In this document: positions 48,357-56,220 of the stretch, one piece after another
How positions within the stretch are numbered: position 1 is the stretch's first letter
Layout: each line of letters begins with the position of its first letter
NCBI RefSeq assembly: GCF_000331735.1
Contig: NC_020126.1
Span: forward strand, 6,947,501 to 7,011,500
Length of the DNA: 64,000 nucleotides
Direction of reading: 5' to 3'
Origin: Myxococcus stipitatus DSM 14675
Lineage (GTDB): Bacteria; Myxococcota; Myxococcia; Myxococcales; Myxococcaceae
Translations under genes and position numbers: made by a program
Notes under the pieces: generated by a model
Told to the model about the DNA's origin: nothing
What the model saw: only the letters and a program-made list of their open reading frames with translations
Database searches by the model: none

Positions 48357-49525
48357 AGGTGGAACTGAGCGAGGGGCGCTTCAGCCGCTTCGAGCTGATC
48401 GAGTGGTGGGACCAGCAGCGGCTGGCCCGTGCCCGCGTGCTCGTCGCGGGCGCCGGTGCCTTGGGCAATGAGGTGCTCAAGAACCTGGCGCTGCTGGGCG
48501 TGGGCCAGGTCGTCGTGGTGGACATGGATGTCGTCGAGACCTCCAATCTCTCTCGCTCCCCGCTGTTCCGCCCCCGGGATGCTGGCCGGGCCAAGGTGGA
48601 CGCGGTCGCGGAAGGCGCACGCGCCATCTACCCGGACCTGCGGGTGCATCCGCTGCGCGCCAACGTCGTCCACGACCTGGGCCTGGGGCTGTTCCGCTGG
48701 GCGGACGTGGTCATCGGCGCGCTGGACAACCGCGAGGCCCGTCTGGCCATCAACCGCGCCTGCTACCGCGTGGGCCGGCCTTGGATTGACGGGGCCATCG
48801 AGGTGCTCTCCGGCGTCGCGCGTCTGTTCGAGCCTCCCGAGGGCCCCTGCTACGAGTGCACGATGAGCGAGCAGGACTGGCGTCTGCTCGAGCGGCGACG
48901 CTCCTGCAGCCTGCTCAACCGGCAACTGGAGGAGATTGGCAAGGTGCCGACGACGCCCACCACGGCGTCCATCATCGCCGCCATCCAGTGCCAGGAAGCC
49001 GTGAAGCTGCTGCACGGCCAGCCCACGCTGTCCGGCGCGGGCTTCGTCTTCGACGGACTCACGCACCAGTCATACGTCACCCGCTATCAGCGCAACCCGG
49101 ACTGCATGAGCCATGACCCGCTGGAGCGGCTGGAGCAGGTACCCCGCTCGACAGCGGACGTCAGCGCGCGCCAGGCGCTCGAGTGGGCCCGCGCGGCGCT
49201 CGGCCCCGGCGCGGTGCTCGAGTTCGGACGCGAGCTGCTCCAGGGACTCGACTGTCCGGGCTGTGGTCGCGAGGAGCGGCTGTTCCGGCCCCTCTCCCAG
49301 GTGACCGAGGCGGATGGCGTCTGCGGCGCCTGCGGAGTGCGCCGCGCGCCCAGGCTCTTCCATGGGCTGAGCGGCGATGAAGACTTCCTGGACCTCTCGC
49401 TCGCGGAGCTCGGCTTGCCGCCGTGGGACGTGGTGGTGGGTCGAGCGGGAGAACGCGTGATGGGGTTCGAGCTGTCGGGGGACCGGTCCCGGGTGCTGGG
49501 GGCGCTGGACAAGGAGGGCGTATGA
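48353..49525 (+). CDS. E1-like ThiF-family adenylating enzyme with C-terminal zinc ribbon
   Basis: A 390-residue protein with a GTG start. The ThiF/E1 domain (residues 8-245) has the nucleotide loop GAGALG (33-38), VVVDMDVVETSNLSR (D57, D59, N65, R68), K81 and ALDNREAR (D125), the full adenylation set. The end of the domain reads VPTTPTTASIIAAIQCQEAVKLL, the usual E1 helix. Cys185 (RRSCSLL) is the best candidate for the thioester cysteine; CYEC (166-169) may bind zinc. Residues 295-335 hold a second zinc ribbon (CPGC, CGAC). Its place next to Ubl, JAMM and E2 genes argues against thiamine or molybdopterin biosynthesis. It overlaps both neighbours by 4 bp. Confidence 0.9.
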   Translation: MKVELSEGRFSRFELIEWWDQQRLARARVLVAGAGALGNEVLKNLALLGVGQVVVVDMDVVETSNLSRSPLFRPRDAGRAKVDAVAEGARAIYPDLRVHPLRANVVHDLGLGLFRWADVVIGALDNREARLAINRACYRVGRPWIDGAIEVLSGVARLFEPPEGPCYECTMSEQDWRLLERRRSCSLLNRQLEEIGKVPTTPTTASIIAAIQCQEAVKLLHGQPTLSGAGFVFDGLTHQSYVTRYQRNPDCMSHDPLERLEQVPRSTADVSARQALEWARAALGPGAVLEFGRELLQGLDCPGCGREERLFRPLSQVTEADGVCGACGVRRAPRLFHGLSGDEDFLDLSLAELGLPPWDVVVGRAGERVMGFELSGDRSRVLGALDKEGV

Positions 49526-50664
49526 GCGGAGCCGTCAAGGGCGCGAAGGCGAGGGACTCCGTGCGCGACTTCCCCGGGGGCGCCGTCGCGCCGGAGCCGG
49601 GCGAGCTGCGCATCGCGATGGAGAAGCAGCCCTACGCGCAGATCATCGGCCACGCCGTGCTGGAGCCGGACGTGGAGGTCTGCGGCGTCCTGGTGGGGCG
49701 GCTCCTGGAGGATGCCCACGGTCCCTACCTGAGCATCACCCACGTGATTCGGGGTGAGGCCGCCAAGCAGGAGGGGGCCCAGGTCACCTTCACCCATGAC
49801 ACGTGGAATCACATCCACCGGGAGATGGACTCCAAGCACCCCGACGAGCAGATCGTCGGCTGGTATCACACGCATGGTGGCTTCGGCATCTTCCTCTCGG
49901 AGATGGACACGTTCATCCACCGCAACTTCTTCTCCCAGCCGCACCAGGTCGCGTACGTGTACGACCCGCTCGCCGGCTCCGAGGGCTTCTTCCACGGGAT
50001 GGCGGGAGACTTGCGGCAGGTGCGCCGCTACTGGCTGGGAGGACGCGAGCGAAAGCCGATGGGCACCGCGCCAGCCCCCACGGCCAGCACGGGTGCCGAC
50101 GGGGGTGACCTCGCGACGGCGGTGAGCGCGCTGAGCCGGGCCGCCGTGGCGCTGCAGGCCTCCGCCCACCGTCGGACGGGCGAGGGCATTCCGCTGTGGG
50201 CGCTCGCGGGAGTGGCCGCGGTGCTCGTCGTCCTGGGCTATGGCCAGTGGTTCGGTGGGTCCTCGGGGCTGGGCTCCGGGAGCGCGCGACGCTCCCAGCA
50301 CATGCTCGTGCTGGACCAGGACCGCGCGACGGGGACGGCCGTGGGCGTCGAGCTCATCCGGCTCTCCCCTGAACGCGAGGACGTGCTGCGCGACCGCAAC
50401 GGAGAGCTCTACGTCGGGGTGCCGCTCCGGGACGCGGAGGGACGTCCGACCACGTTCCTCCAGGCCCTGCGGGGCTCGAACGGAGGCAGTCCCCAGAGCG
50501 TCGCCCCCACCCCTCCTCCGAGCACGCCGCCCGTGACACGAGCGCCGATGTCTCGAGCCCACGTGCTGCTCGTGGTGGGGGGCGTGGTGCTGACGCTCTT
50601 GGCCGGGGTGGTCACCGCGCTCTTCGTCCGCGCCCGTCGCCGTGCACGCAAGGTCAAGGTCTGA
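49522..50664 (+). CDS. Membrane-anchored JAMM (MPN+) metalloprotease, deconjugase candidate
   Basis: A 380-residue protein. The JAB/MPN domain (about 25-200) has a complete zinc site: E52 (EVCGVLVG) and HTHGGFGIFLSEMD, that is H116, H118, S126 and D129, the H-x-H-x7-S-x2-D motif. JAMM enzymes cut isopeptide bonds behind ubiquitin-like proteins or trim their tails. The C-terminal half has two membrane helices (LWALAGVAAVLVVLGYGQW and HVLLVVGGVVLTLLAGVVTALFV) and ends in a basic RARRRARKVKV tail. ATG 49522 overlaps the E1 stop. The tethering to the membrane is unusual. Confidence 0.9.
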   Translation: MSGAVKGAKARDSVRDFPGGAVAPEPGELRIAMEKQPYAQIIGHAVLEPDVEVCGVLVGRLLEDAHGPYLSITHVIRGEAAKQEGAQVTFTHDTWNHIHREMDSKHPDEQIVGWYHTHGGFGIFLSEMDTFIHRNFFSQPHQVAYVYDPLAGSEGFFHGMAGDLRQVRRYWLGGRERKPMGTAPAPTASTGADGGDLATAVSALSRAAVALQASAHRRTGEGIPLWALAGVAAVLVVLGYGQWFGGSSGLGSGSARRSQHMLVLDQDRATGTAVGVELIRLSPEREDVLRDRNGELYVGVPLRDAEGRPTTFLQALRGSNGGSPQSVAPTPPPSTPPVTRAPMSRAHVLLVVGGVVLTLLAGVVTALFVRARRRARKVKV

Positions 50665-50676
50665 GGAGGGGTGTCC

Positions 50677-52020
50677 ATGGCGGGTGTGGCCGACAAGATT
50701 GTCATTGAACGTGAGGAACTGGCTTCGCCCGAGGTGGACGAGGCCCTCTCACGGCAGCTGTCGTTTGGAATGGCGCCCTCGCCCGAGCGGGTGGAGGACT
50801 CGCGCTCGGGCTTCTTCTATCGCTCGTACATCGTGTTGCCGCTGGCGGGGCTCTTGGGGGCCCTGGCGGGATGGGCCGTGCTCGAGCCCTTCTACACGGA
50901 TGGCCTCGAGTTCTCCGCGCCGGTGGAGCGGGTGGACTCGAACTACAAGACCCGGGAGGGAGGCCCCATCACCCTCGTGCGGGTCGGCGGCCAGACGGTG
51001 TGGGTGGTGCCCGACGCGACTCGGGTCGAGAAGGACGGCGAGGCCGTGGCGCTCTCGGACATCGCCGTGGGCGACATCGCGCGAGTCAAGGGCACCCCGT
51101 CGGGCGAGGGAGTCGAGCGCTCGGTGTCTGCCTTTGAAGTGGTGCTGAGTCCGCCCGACCCGGAGGTCCCAGCCGTCGTGGACCTGAAGGCCGTGGAGCG
51201 CGGGGCGAACCTCTTCGGGTTCACCCTCTTCGCCATCATCGCCGCCTTCGTGGGCCTCTTCATCGGGGCCGCGGATGGACTGATGTCTCGGGCCTTCCAC
51301 CGGGCCGCCCTCTGCGGCCTCGTGGGAATGGGCATGGGCGCGGTGCTGGGGCTGATGCTCACGCTGCCGGGGGAGCTGGCCTACGGCCTGGGACGGATGC
51401 TGGTGGCGGGACTGGGCGACGAGGGCGTGACGGGCATGAACACCGCCCAGTTGCTGGTGCAGATGTCGGTGCGCGGAGTGGCCTGGGCGCTGATTGGCGC
51501 CGCGATGGGGTTGGGACAGGGTGTGGCGTTGCGCTCGTCCAAGATGCTCGTCAACGGCCTGATTGGCGGGATGGCCGGGGCGCTCATCGGCGGCTTGCTC
51601 TTCGACCCCATCAACCTGCTCTTCGACAGCGACGGTGAGGCCTGGCTGAGCCGAGGTGTCGGCTTTGGTGTCATCGGCGTGGTGACGGGCTTGATGATTG
51701 GCCTGGTGGAGCTGGCGGCGCGCGAGGCGTGGATCAAGATGCTCACCGGCCCCCTCGCGGGGAAGGAGTTCGTGCTCTTCAAGAGCCCGACGACGGTGGG
51801 CAGCTCGCCCAAGAGCGACGTGTACCTGTTCAAGGACTCCGACGTGGAGCCTTCGCATGCCCTCATCCACGCGCTGGGCGAAGGCTATGAGCTGGAGGAC
51901 AAGAAGAGCGCCTCCGGCACCTATGTGAATGGTCGGCGAGTGTCCCGGGTGCGCCTGGCGTCCGGCGACCAGGTGCGGGTGGGCAAGACGGTCTTCATGC
52001 TCCAGATGAAGGAGGGCTGA
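50677..52020 (+). CDS. Multi-pass membrane protein with C-terminal FHA domain
   Basis: A 447-residue protein. Residue 50-70 is the first helix, followed by an extracytoplasmic beta region (APVERVDSNYKTREGGPITLVRVGG), then six or so Gly-rich helices (about 170-350; GANLFGFTLFAIIAAFVGLFIGAADGL, GMAGALIGGLLFD, FGVIGVVTGLMIGLVEL) and a C-terminal FHA domain (about 360-447: VGSSPKSDVYLFKDSDVEPSHALI...KKSASGTYVNGRRV). ATG 50677 has GAGGAGG upstream. The FHA domain would tie the complex to a Ser/Thr kinase signal. Confidence 0.8.
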   Translation: MAGVADKIVIEREELASPEVDEALSRQLSFGMAPSPERVEDSRSGFFYRSYIVLPLAGLLGALAGWAVLEPFYTDGLEFSAPVERVDSNYKTREGGPITLVRVGGQTVWVVPDATRVEKDGEAVALSDIAVGDIARVKGTPSGEGVERSVSAFEVVLSPPDPEVPAVVDLKAVERGANLFGFTLFAIIAAFVGLFIGAADGLMSRAFHRAALCGLVGMGMGAVLGLMLTLPGELAYGLGRMLVAGLGDEGVTGMNTAQLLVQMSVRGVAWALIGAAMGLGQGVALRSSKMLVNGLIGGMAGALIGGLLFDPINLLFDSDGEAWLSRGVGFGVIGVVTGLMIGLVELAAREAWIKMLTGPLAGKEFVLFKSPTTVGSSPKSDVYLFKDSDVEPSHALIHALGEGYELEDKKSASGTYVNGRRVSRVRLASGDQVRVGKTVFMLQMKEG

Positions 52021-52021
52021 G

Positions 52022-52612
52022 GTGGCCGAGCTCCAGCCCCACGCCGCCGACGCCTTCGCGGGCAACACCTGCGGCATCTGCCAGACGGGAATCGAGGTCG
52101 GCGAAGAGGTGGGCACCTGCCCTGCCTGTCAGGCGCCCTTTCATGCCGAGTGCTGGGCGGAGAACGGCGGCTGCGCGCAGTACGGGTGTGCGCACATGCC
52201 GGGCACTTCGACGGCCGAGGCCCCGACCGCGGCGCACACCTACTGGGGACAGGAGGAGAAGACCTGCTTTGACTGTGGTCAGCAGATCAAGGTCGCGGCG
52301 CTCCGCTGTCGCTTCTGCGGCGCGGTCTTCTCGTCGAATCAACCGCTGAGCTCCAGCGAGGTGGTGACCCAGGAGCAGGTGAGCGCGCGTCGCGCGGCCG
52401 CGGGGCGGGTGGCCGTGGGACTCTTCGTCGCGGGGCTGATGCCCTGCACCGCGCCGCTGGCCCTGCTCGCGGGTGGCGTGTGGTGCCTGAACAACCGCGA
52501 GACGATTCGCAAGCTGCCGTCACAGCGCCGGGTGATGGCGTGGGTGGGGCTGGGCGCGGCGGCGAGCAGCACCGTCCTGATGCTGCTCGCGGCCCTCTTC
52601 CTGGGGAGCTGA
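52022..52612 (+). CDS. RING-like zinc protein with membrane helices (E3 candidate)
   Basis: A 196-residue protein with a GTG start 1 bp after the previous stop. Zinc ligands C17, C20, C33, C36, H41, C44, C51 and C56 (CGIC...CPACQAPFHAECW...GCAQYGC) give a binuclear RING-type treble clef like the prokaryotic RING families. A second zinc ribbon follows (CFDC 82-85, CRFC 96-99). The C-terminal 70 residues form two membrane helices of DUF4190-like type (VAVGLFVAGLMPCTAPLALLAG, WVGLGAAASSTVLMLLAALFL). In an operon with E1 and E2 genes this is the natural E3 ligase candidate, though activity cannot be inferred from sequence. Confidence 0.82.
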   Translation: MAELQPHAADAFAGNTCGICQTGIEVGEEVGTCPACQAPFHAECWAENGGCAQYGCAHMPGTSTAEAPTAAHTYWGQEEKTCFDCGQQIKVAALRCRFCGAVFSSNQPLSSSEVVTQEQVSARRAAAGRVAVGLFVAGLMPCTAPLALLAGGVWCLNNRETIRKLPSQRRVMAWVGLGAAASSTVLMLLAALFLGS

Positions 52613-52615
52613 ACC

Positions 52616-53674
52616 GTGAGCCTTCCCGAGCCCGAGCGCATCCGCATCGACCCCGACGAGGTCCAGCGCGCGGTGTTGCCGCCCTCTCCCAGGACCCAGG
52701 CCGCGCGTCGGGCGGCGCCTCGCGAGGACCTGCCCCGCGTCGACCCGCTGGCGACGGGGGCCCTGGTCCTGGCGCTCATCGGCGTCCCGCTGATGGGGTG
52801 CCTCTTGGGCCCCATCGCCATCGTCTGCGGGGCCCTGGCGCTCTCGCGGCTGCATGGCCGAGAAGACGTGCGCGGGGCGGGACTCGCGCTCGCGGGACTG
52901 GTGGTGGGCGTGGTCGCGTTCGTGGGGTGGATGGGCGTGATGTGGTGGGCGCTCGTCACGCCTCAGCGAGTCCTTCCGCTCCCAGCCCCACCGCCCGTGC
53001 TCGCGTCCCACGCGCAGGGCCTCATGGATGCGCCTCCGCACATCCGGAGGGCGCTGCTCGCCAACGTGCGACTGACGTGCAAGGGGCCCGAGGGCCAGCT
53101 GGGCTCGGGGGTGAGCATCGCCAGCGGCGAGGGCCGCACGCTGGTGTTGACCAACCACCACGTGGCCGAGTGTGCCGAGGGCGTGGTCCTCCGGGTCGCC
53201 TTCCACGATGGTGAGGAGGTGGACGGGCGGGTCCTCTGGCGCGGGCCGGAGGGCGTGGACCTGGTCGTCGTCGAGGCGCGCACCCAGAAAGACCGCCAGG
53301 CCGAGGTCATGGACCTGAAGACGGGCGCGCAGGCGCGCGTGGGAGACGGCGTGTTCGCGGTGGGCAACCCCCTGGGCTTCGACGCCACGTACACCACGGG
53401 CGTGCTGTCCGCGGTGCGGCGAGTCCCCCTGGGGCCCCTCGAGGGGCGCGTCCTCCAGGTCCAGGCGGCCATCAATCCCGGCAACAGCGGAGGAGGGCTC
53501 TACTCCTCGGCCGGAGCGCTCATCGGCATCAACACCTGGGCGGTCGAGCGGACCCGCTCGGAGGGCCTGGGCTTCGCCATCAGCGTGGACACCATCTCGG
53601 AGGTCCTGCGCGACGCGGACACGTCGCTGCGAGGGCTCGTGCGACCATCACCGGAGGAAGGGGTTTCCCGATGA
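52616..53674 (+). CDS. Membrane-anchored trypsin-like serine protease (S1C / DegP-like domain)
   Basis: A 352-residue protein with a GTG start. The N-terminal part has two to three helices in a DUF4190-like module (about 48-110; GALVLALIGVPLMGCLLGPIAIVCGALAL...). The protease domain (about 145-335) has the triad H in TNHHVAE, D in GVDLVVVEA and S in NPGNSGGGLYS. No PDZ domain follows. It is close to DegP-like proteases in fold and could degrade modified membrane or periplasmic proteins. It overlaps the E2 gene by 4 bp. Confidence 0.87.
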   Translation: MSLPEPERIRIDPDEVQRAVLPPSPRTQAARRAAPREDLPRVDPLATGALVLALIGVPLMGCLLGPIAIVCGALALSRLHGREDVRGAGLALAGLVVGVVAFVGWMGVMWWALVTPQRVLPLPAPPPVLASHAQGLMDAPPHIRRALLANVRLTCKGPEGQLGSGVSIASGEGRTLVLTNHHVAECAEGVVLRVAFHDGEEVDGRVLWRGPEGVDLVVVEARTQKDRQAEVMDLKTGAQARVGDGVFAVGNPLGFDATYTTGVLSAVRRVPLGPLEGRVLQVQAAINPGNSGGGLYSSAGALIGINTWAVERTRSEGLGFAISVDTISEVLRDADTSLRGLVRPSPEEGVSR

Positions 53675-54180
53675 ACGTGAGACACAAGCGGCTGGTCGCC
53701 GACCAGCGCATGGTCCAGAAGTGCTTCGCGGACCATCCCTACATTCGCGTGGTGGAGACCTCCGGAGAGCCTCCCGAGCGCTACCGGCTCGAGTACCGCG
53801 TCCGCGGGCTGGTGATACAGAACGACGTGGTGGTTCCCAAGGAGGAGCACCTCGTGGAGGTCTTCCTCACGCTGGGCTATCCGCGACAGGCCCCTCAGTG
53901 TCGGATGCTCTCCCCGGTGTTCCATCCCAACATCGCGCCCCACGCCATCTGCATCGGCGACCACTGGAGCGCGGGGGAGTCCCTCGCGGCGCTCATCGTG
54001 CGCATCGGGGAGCTCATCACCTTCCAGAGCTACAACATCAAGAGTCCCCTCAACGGCGCGGCGGCCCGGTGGGCCGAGGAGCACATGGACCAGCTGCCCA
54101 TCCAGCGCGACGACCTCTCCGCGCCCATGGAGGACCTCCAAGCGCCGCCGCCTCCCGCGCGCGACCCCTCGTCGACCTGA
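53671..54180 (+). CDS. E2 (UBC-fold) ubiquitin-like conjugating enzyme
   Basis: A 169-residue single-domain protein. The UBC core is clear: VFLTLGYPRQAPQCRML (strand and YPxxxP motif), HPN at 85-87, catalytic Cys94 in ICIGDHW, then the tryptophan helix SLAALIVRIGELI and SPLNGAAARW. The seven-residue distance from N87 to C94 is near that in eukaryotic E2s. It should carry the thioester-linked modifier from E1 to a target lysine. ATG 53671 overlaps the protease gene stop as ATGA. It is the last gene of the operon and is convergent with an AraC regulator. Confidence 0.92.
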   Translation: MNVRHKRLVADQRMVQKCFADHPYIRVVETSGEPPERYRLEYRVRGLVIQNDVVVPKEEHLVEVFLTLGYPRQAPQCRMLSPVFHPNIAPHAICIGDHWSAGESLAALIVRIGELITFQSYNIKSPLNGAAARWAEEHMDQLPIQRDDLSAPMEDLQAPPPPARDPSST

Positions 54181-54202
54181 CGCGAGGCGGGAGCCCCACC
54201 CC

Positions 54203-55240
54203 TCACGGTGAGCCGGGCAGGAGCTCGCGGCGGTAGCGCTCCGGGCTCATGCCCCACCACCGCTTGAAGGCGCGGTGGAACGCGGCGGGCTCCGCGTAGC
54301 CCAGCAGGAAGGACACCTCCGCGATGGACATCCTCCGTCGCAGGTAGATGCCGGAGAGCTCGCGGCGCAGGGCATCCACGATGGCCGCATAGGACTGACC
54401 CTCCTCCGCGAGCCGGCGCTGGAGCGTCCGCGTCGGGACACGCAGCGCCCGCGCCACGGCCCCGAACGACGCATCTCCGCCCGAGAGCGCCTGCCGCACC
54501 TGCTCGCGCACCCGGTCCGCGGTGGTCCGCACCTCGGGGAGCCGCTCCAGCTCCCGCTGCGCCAGCCGCTCGAACATGCGGTGCAGCAGCGCGTCCGCGT
54601 GGATGAAGGGGCGCTGCTCGTCCTCTCGCGAGAACTCGATGTCGTTGAAGGGCGCGCCGAACTCCAGGGGACACTGGAACAGCGCCTCGTGCTCCCGCAG
54701 GTCCACGGGCGCCGCGTGCGTGAAGCGCACCCGCAGCGGGGGCACGTCCTCGCCCGTGAAGGCTCGCACGCCCGTGGCGAACTGGCTCAGCGCGGCCTCC
54801 ACCAGGTGCCGGTGCGCCGGGCGCCACGTCCCCACGGGCGTGAAGCGCATCCGGACGCCTCGCTCGGTGTCCTCCATCCGGAAGCGCTCCCCATCCCCCC
54901 AGACGCGCTGATACCGGCACCCTCGCTCCATCGAGTCCCGCAGCGTGGCGCTGGTGAGGACCACGAAGGTCGCCGGGTCATCCAGGTCCACCACGTCCAC
55001 GCGGGCCAGGTGCAGCCCCAGGTTCGCGTCGCCGGACAGCGCCTCCATCTGCTCGAGCAGGTCATCGAGGACGGCGTAGGGAACGCGCAGCTCGGGGTCA
55101 TCCAGGTCCGACAGGCGCAGCCCCGAGGCGCGCTGGAGCAACTCCTCCACGGGCAGCCCCAGCTTGCTCGCGATGCGCAGCGCCTGACGCGCCATGCGCG
55201 CGGAGAGCGACGGCACGCCACTCGAGGACGTCTTCGTCAC
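54203..55240 (-). CDS. AraC-family transcription regulator (arabinose-binding-type N domain)
   Basis: A 345-residue regulator. The N-terminal 200 residues resemble the AraC-binding-domain family found in OruR/QdtR-like proteins (LPVEELLQRASGLRLSDLDDPELRVPYAVLDDLLEQ, HLARVDVVDL). The C-terminal 85 residues hold two HTHs of HTH_18 (RVREQVRQALSGGDASFGAVARALRVPTRTLQRRL and EVSFLLGYAEPAAFHRAFKRWWG). GTG 55240 is the best start; GTG 55216 and ATG 55195 are alternatives. It is divergent from the methyltransferase-like gene, which may be its target. Confidence 0.85.
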   Translation of the reverse strand: MTKTSSSGVPSLSARMARQALRIASKLGLPVEELLQRASGLRLSDLDDPELRVPYAVLDDLLEQMEALSGDANLGLHLARVDVVDLDDPATFVVLTSATLRDSMERGCRYQRVWGDGERFRMEDTERGVRMRFTPVGTWRPAHRHLVEAALSQFATGVRAFTGEDVPPLRVRFTHAAPVDLREHEALFQCPLEFGAPFNDIEFSREDEQRPFIHADALLHRMFERLAQRELERLPEVRTTADRVREQVRQALSGGDASFGAVARALRVPTRTLQRRLAEEGQSYAAIVDALRRELSGIYLRRRMSIAEVSFLLGYAEPAAFHRAFKRWWGMSPERYRRELLPGSP

Positions 55241-55333
55241 CCGGAAACCGTAGCCGCCAGTTGGCGCACGCGGCAAGCCGTTCTGGCGCCCGCTGTCACT
55301 GCGGCGGCGCACCTCGGACGGCACCCTGGAGGC

Positions 55334-56143
55334 ATGAATGACACGCTCCCGCCTCGGCCTCTCGTCCCGCGCCTGCACCTCTTCGAGTTCATCGACCAGG
55401 ACTGGTTCCCCCGCGCCCTGCGAGACCTGGCGACCGACTACCTGCACGCCGTCAGCACCCGCCTGGGCCTCTTCGATGGCGCGGCGGAGGTCCTGGCCCG
55501 GGGCCTCCAGTCCTCCGGGAACAACGAACTGCTGGACCTGGGCTCCGGCGGCCGAGGGCCCCTGCCCCGCCTCAAGCGCCTGCTCGCCGAGAAGCACGGC
55601 GTGGACCCTCGCGTGCTCCTGTCGGACAAGTACCCCAACGCGGACGCCGCCGAGCACGCCCGGAGAGAGGGCGTCACCTACCTGGAGCGCTCGGTGGACG
55701 CGCTGAAGGTCCCCGCCGACCTGAGGGGGATGCGGACCCTGTTCAGCGCCCTGCACCACTTCCGACCGGATGACGTCCGGCGGATGCTCGCGGACGCCCG
55801 GGACCAGCGCATCCCCATCGCCGCGTTCGAGACCGTCCGGCGCACGCCCGCGGGGGTCCTCTCCATGGCGCTGGTGCCCTTGCTCGTCCTGCTCTTCACG
55901 CCGCTGGTGCGCCCCATGACGCCCTGGAGGCTCCTGCTGACGTATGTGATTCCCGTGGCCCCCCTGCTCATCTTCTGGGACGGCCTGGTGTCCGCGCTGC
56001 GGGTCCACCATCCTCGGGAGCTTCGGGCGATGACGCAGTCCCTCGCCGTGCCGGGCTACACCTGGGAGGTCGGCGAGGTGGCCGTCCCGGGCAAGGCGGC
56101 CATCAGCTACGTCCTGGGGCGGCCCGACACGAAGCACTCGTAA
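55334..56143 (+). CDS. SAM-dependent methyltransferase-like membrane-associated protein
   Basis: A 269-residue protein. ELLDLGSGGRGPLPRLKRLL is a motif I of class I methyltransferases, followed by LLSDKYPNA and FSALHHFRPDDV (post-motif II). Residues 175-225 form two hydrophobic segments (LSMALVPLLVLLFTPLV, LLLTYVIPVAPLLIFWDGLV), unusual in the class. GGAGG sits only 1 nt before ATG 55334, so the start context is odd. It is divergent from the AraC gene. Substrate unknown. Confidence 0.6.
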   Translation: MNDTLPPRPLVPRLHLFEFIDQDWFPRALRDLATDYLHAVSTRLGLFDGAAEVLARGLQSSGNNELLDLGSGGRGPLPRLKRLLAEKHGVDPRVLLSDKYPNADAAEHARREGVTYLERSVDALKVPADLRGMRTLFSALHHFRPDDVRRMLADARDQRIPIAAFETVRRTPAGVLSMALVPLLVLLFTPLVRPMTPWRLLLTYVIPVAPLLIFWDGLVSALRVHHPRELRAMTQSLAVPGYTWEVGEVAVPGKAAISYVLGRPDTKHS

Positions 56144-56220
56144 CGTGACCGGGCTCCAGGCGCCCTCCCGAGGTGAAATCCCTCTTGGGAACAGGGTGAC
56201 ACCTGGAGCATGGTTTCAGG

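Noticed and set aside
48353..49525. ThiF-like protein as a thiamine or molybdopterin biosynthesis enzyme
   Set aside because: No thi or moa/moe gene is near, and the neighbours are Ubl, JAMM and E2 genes.
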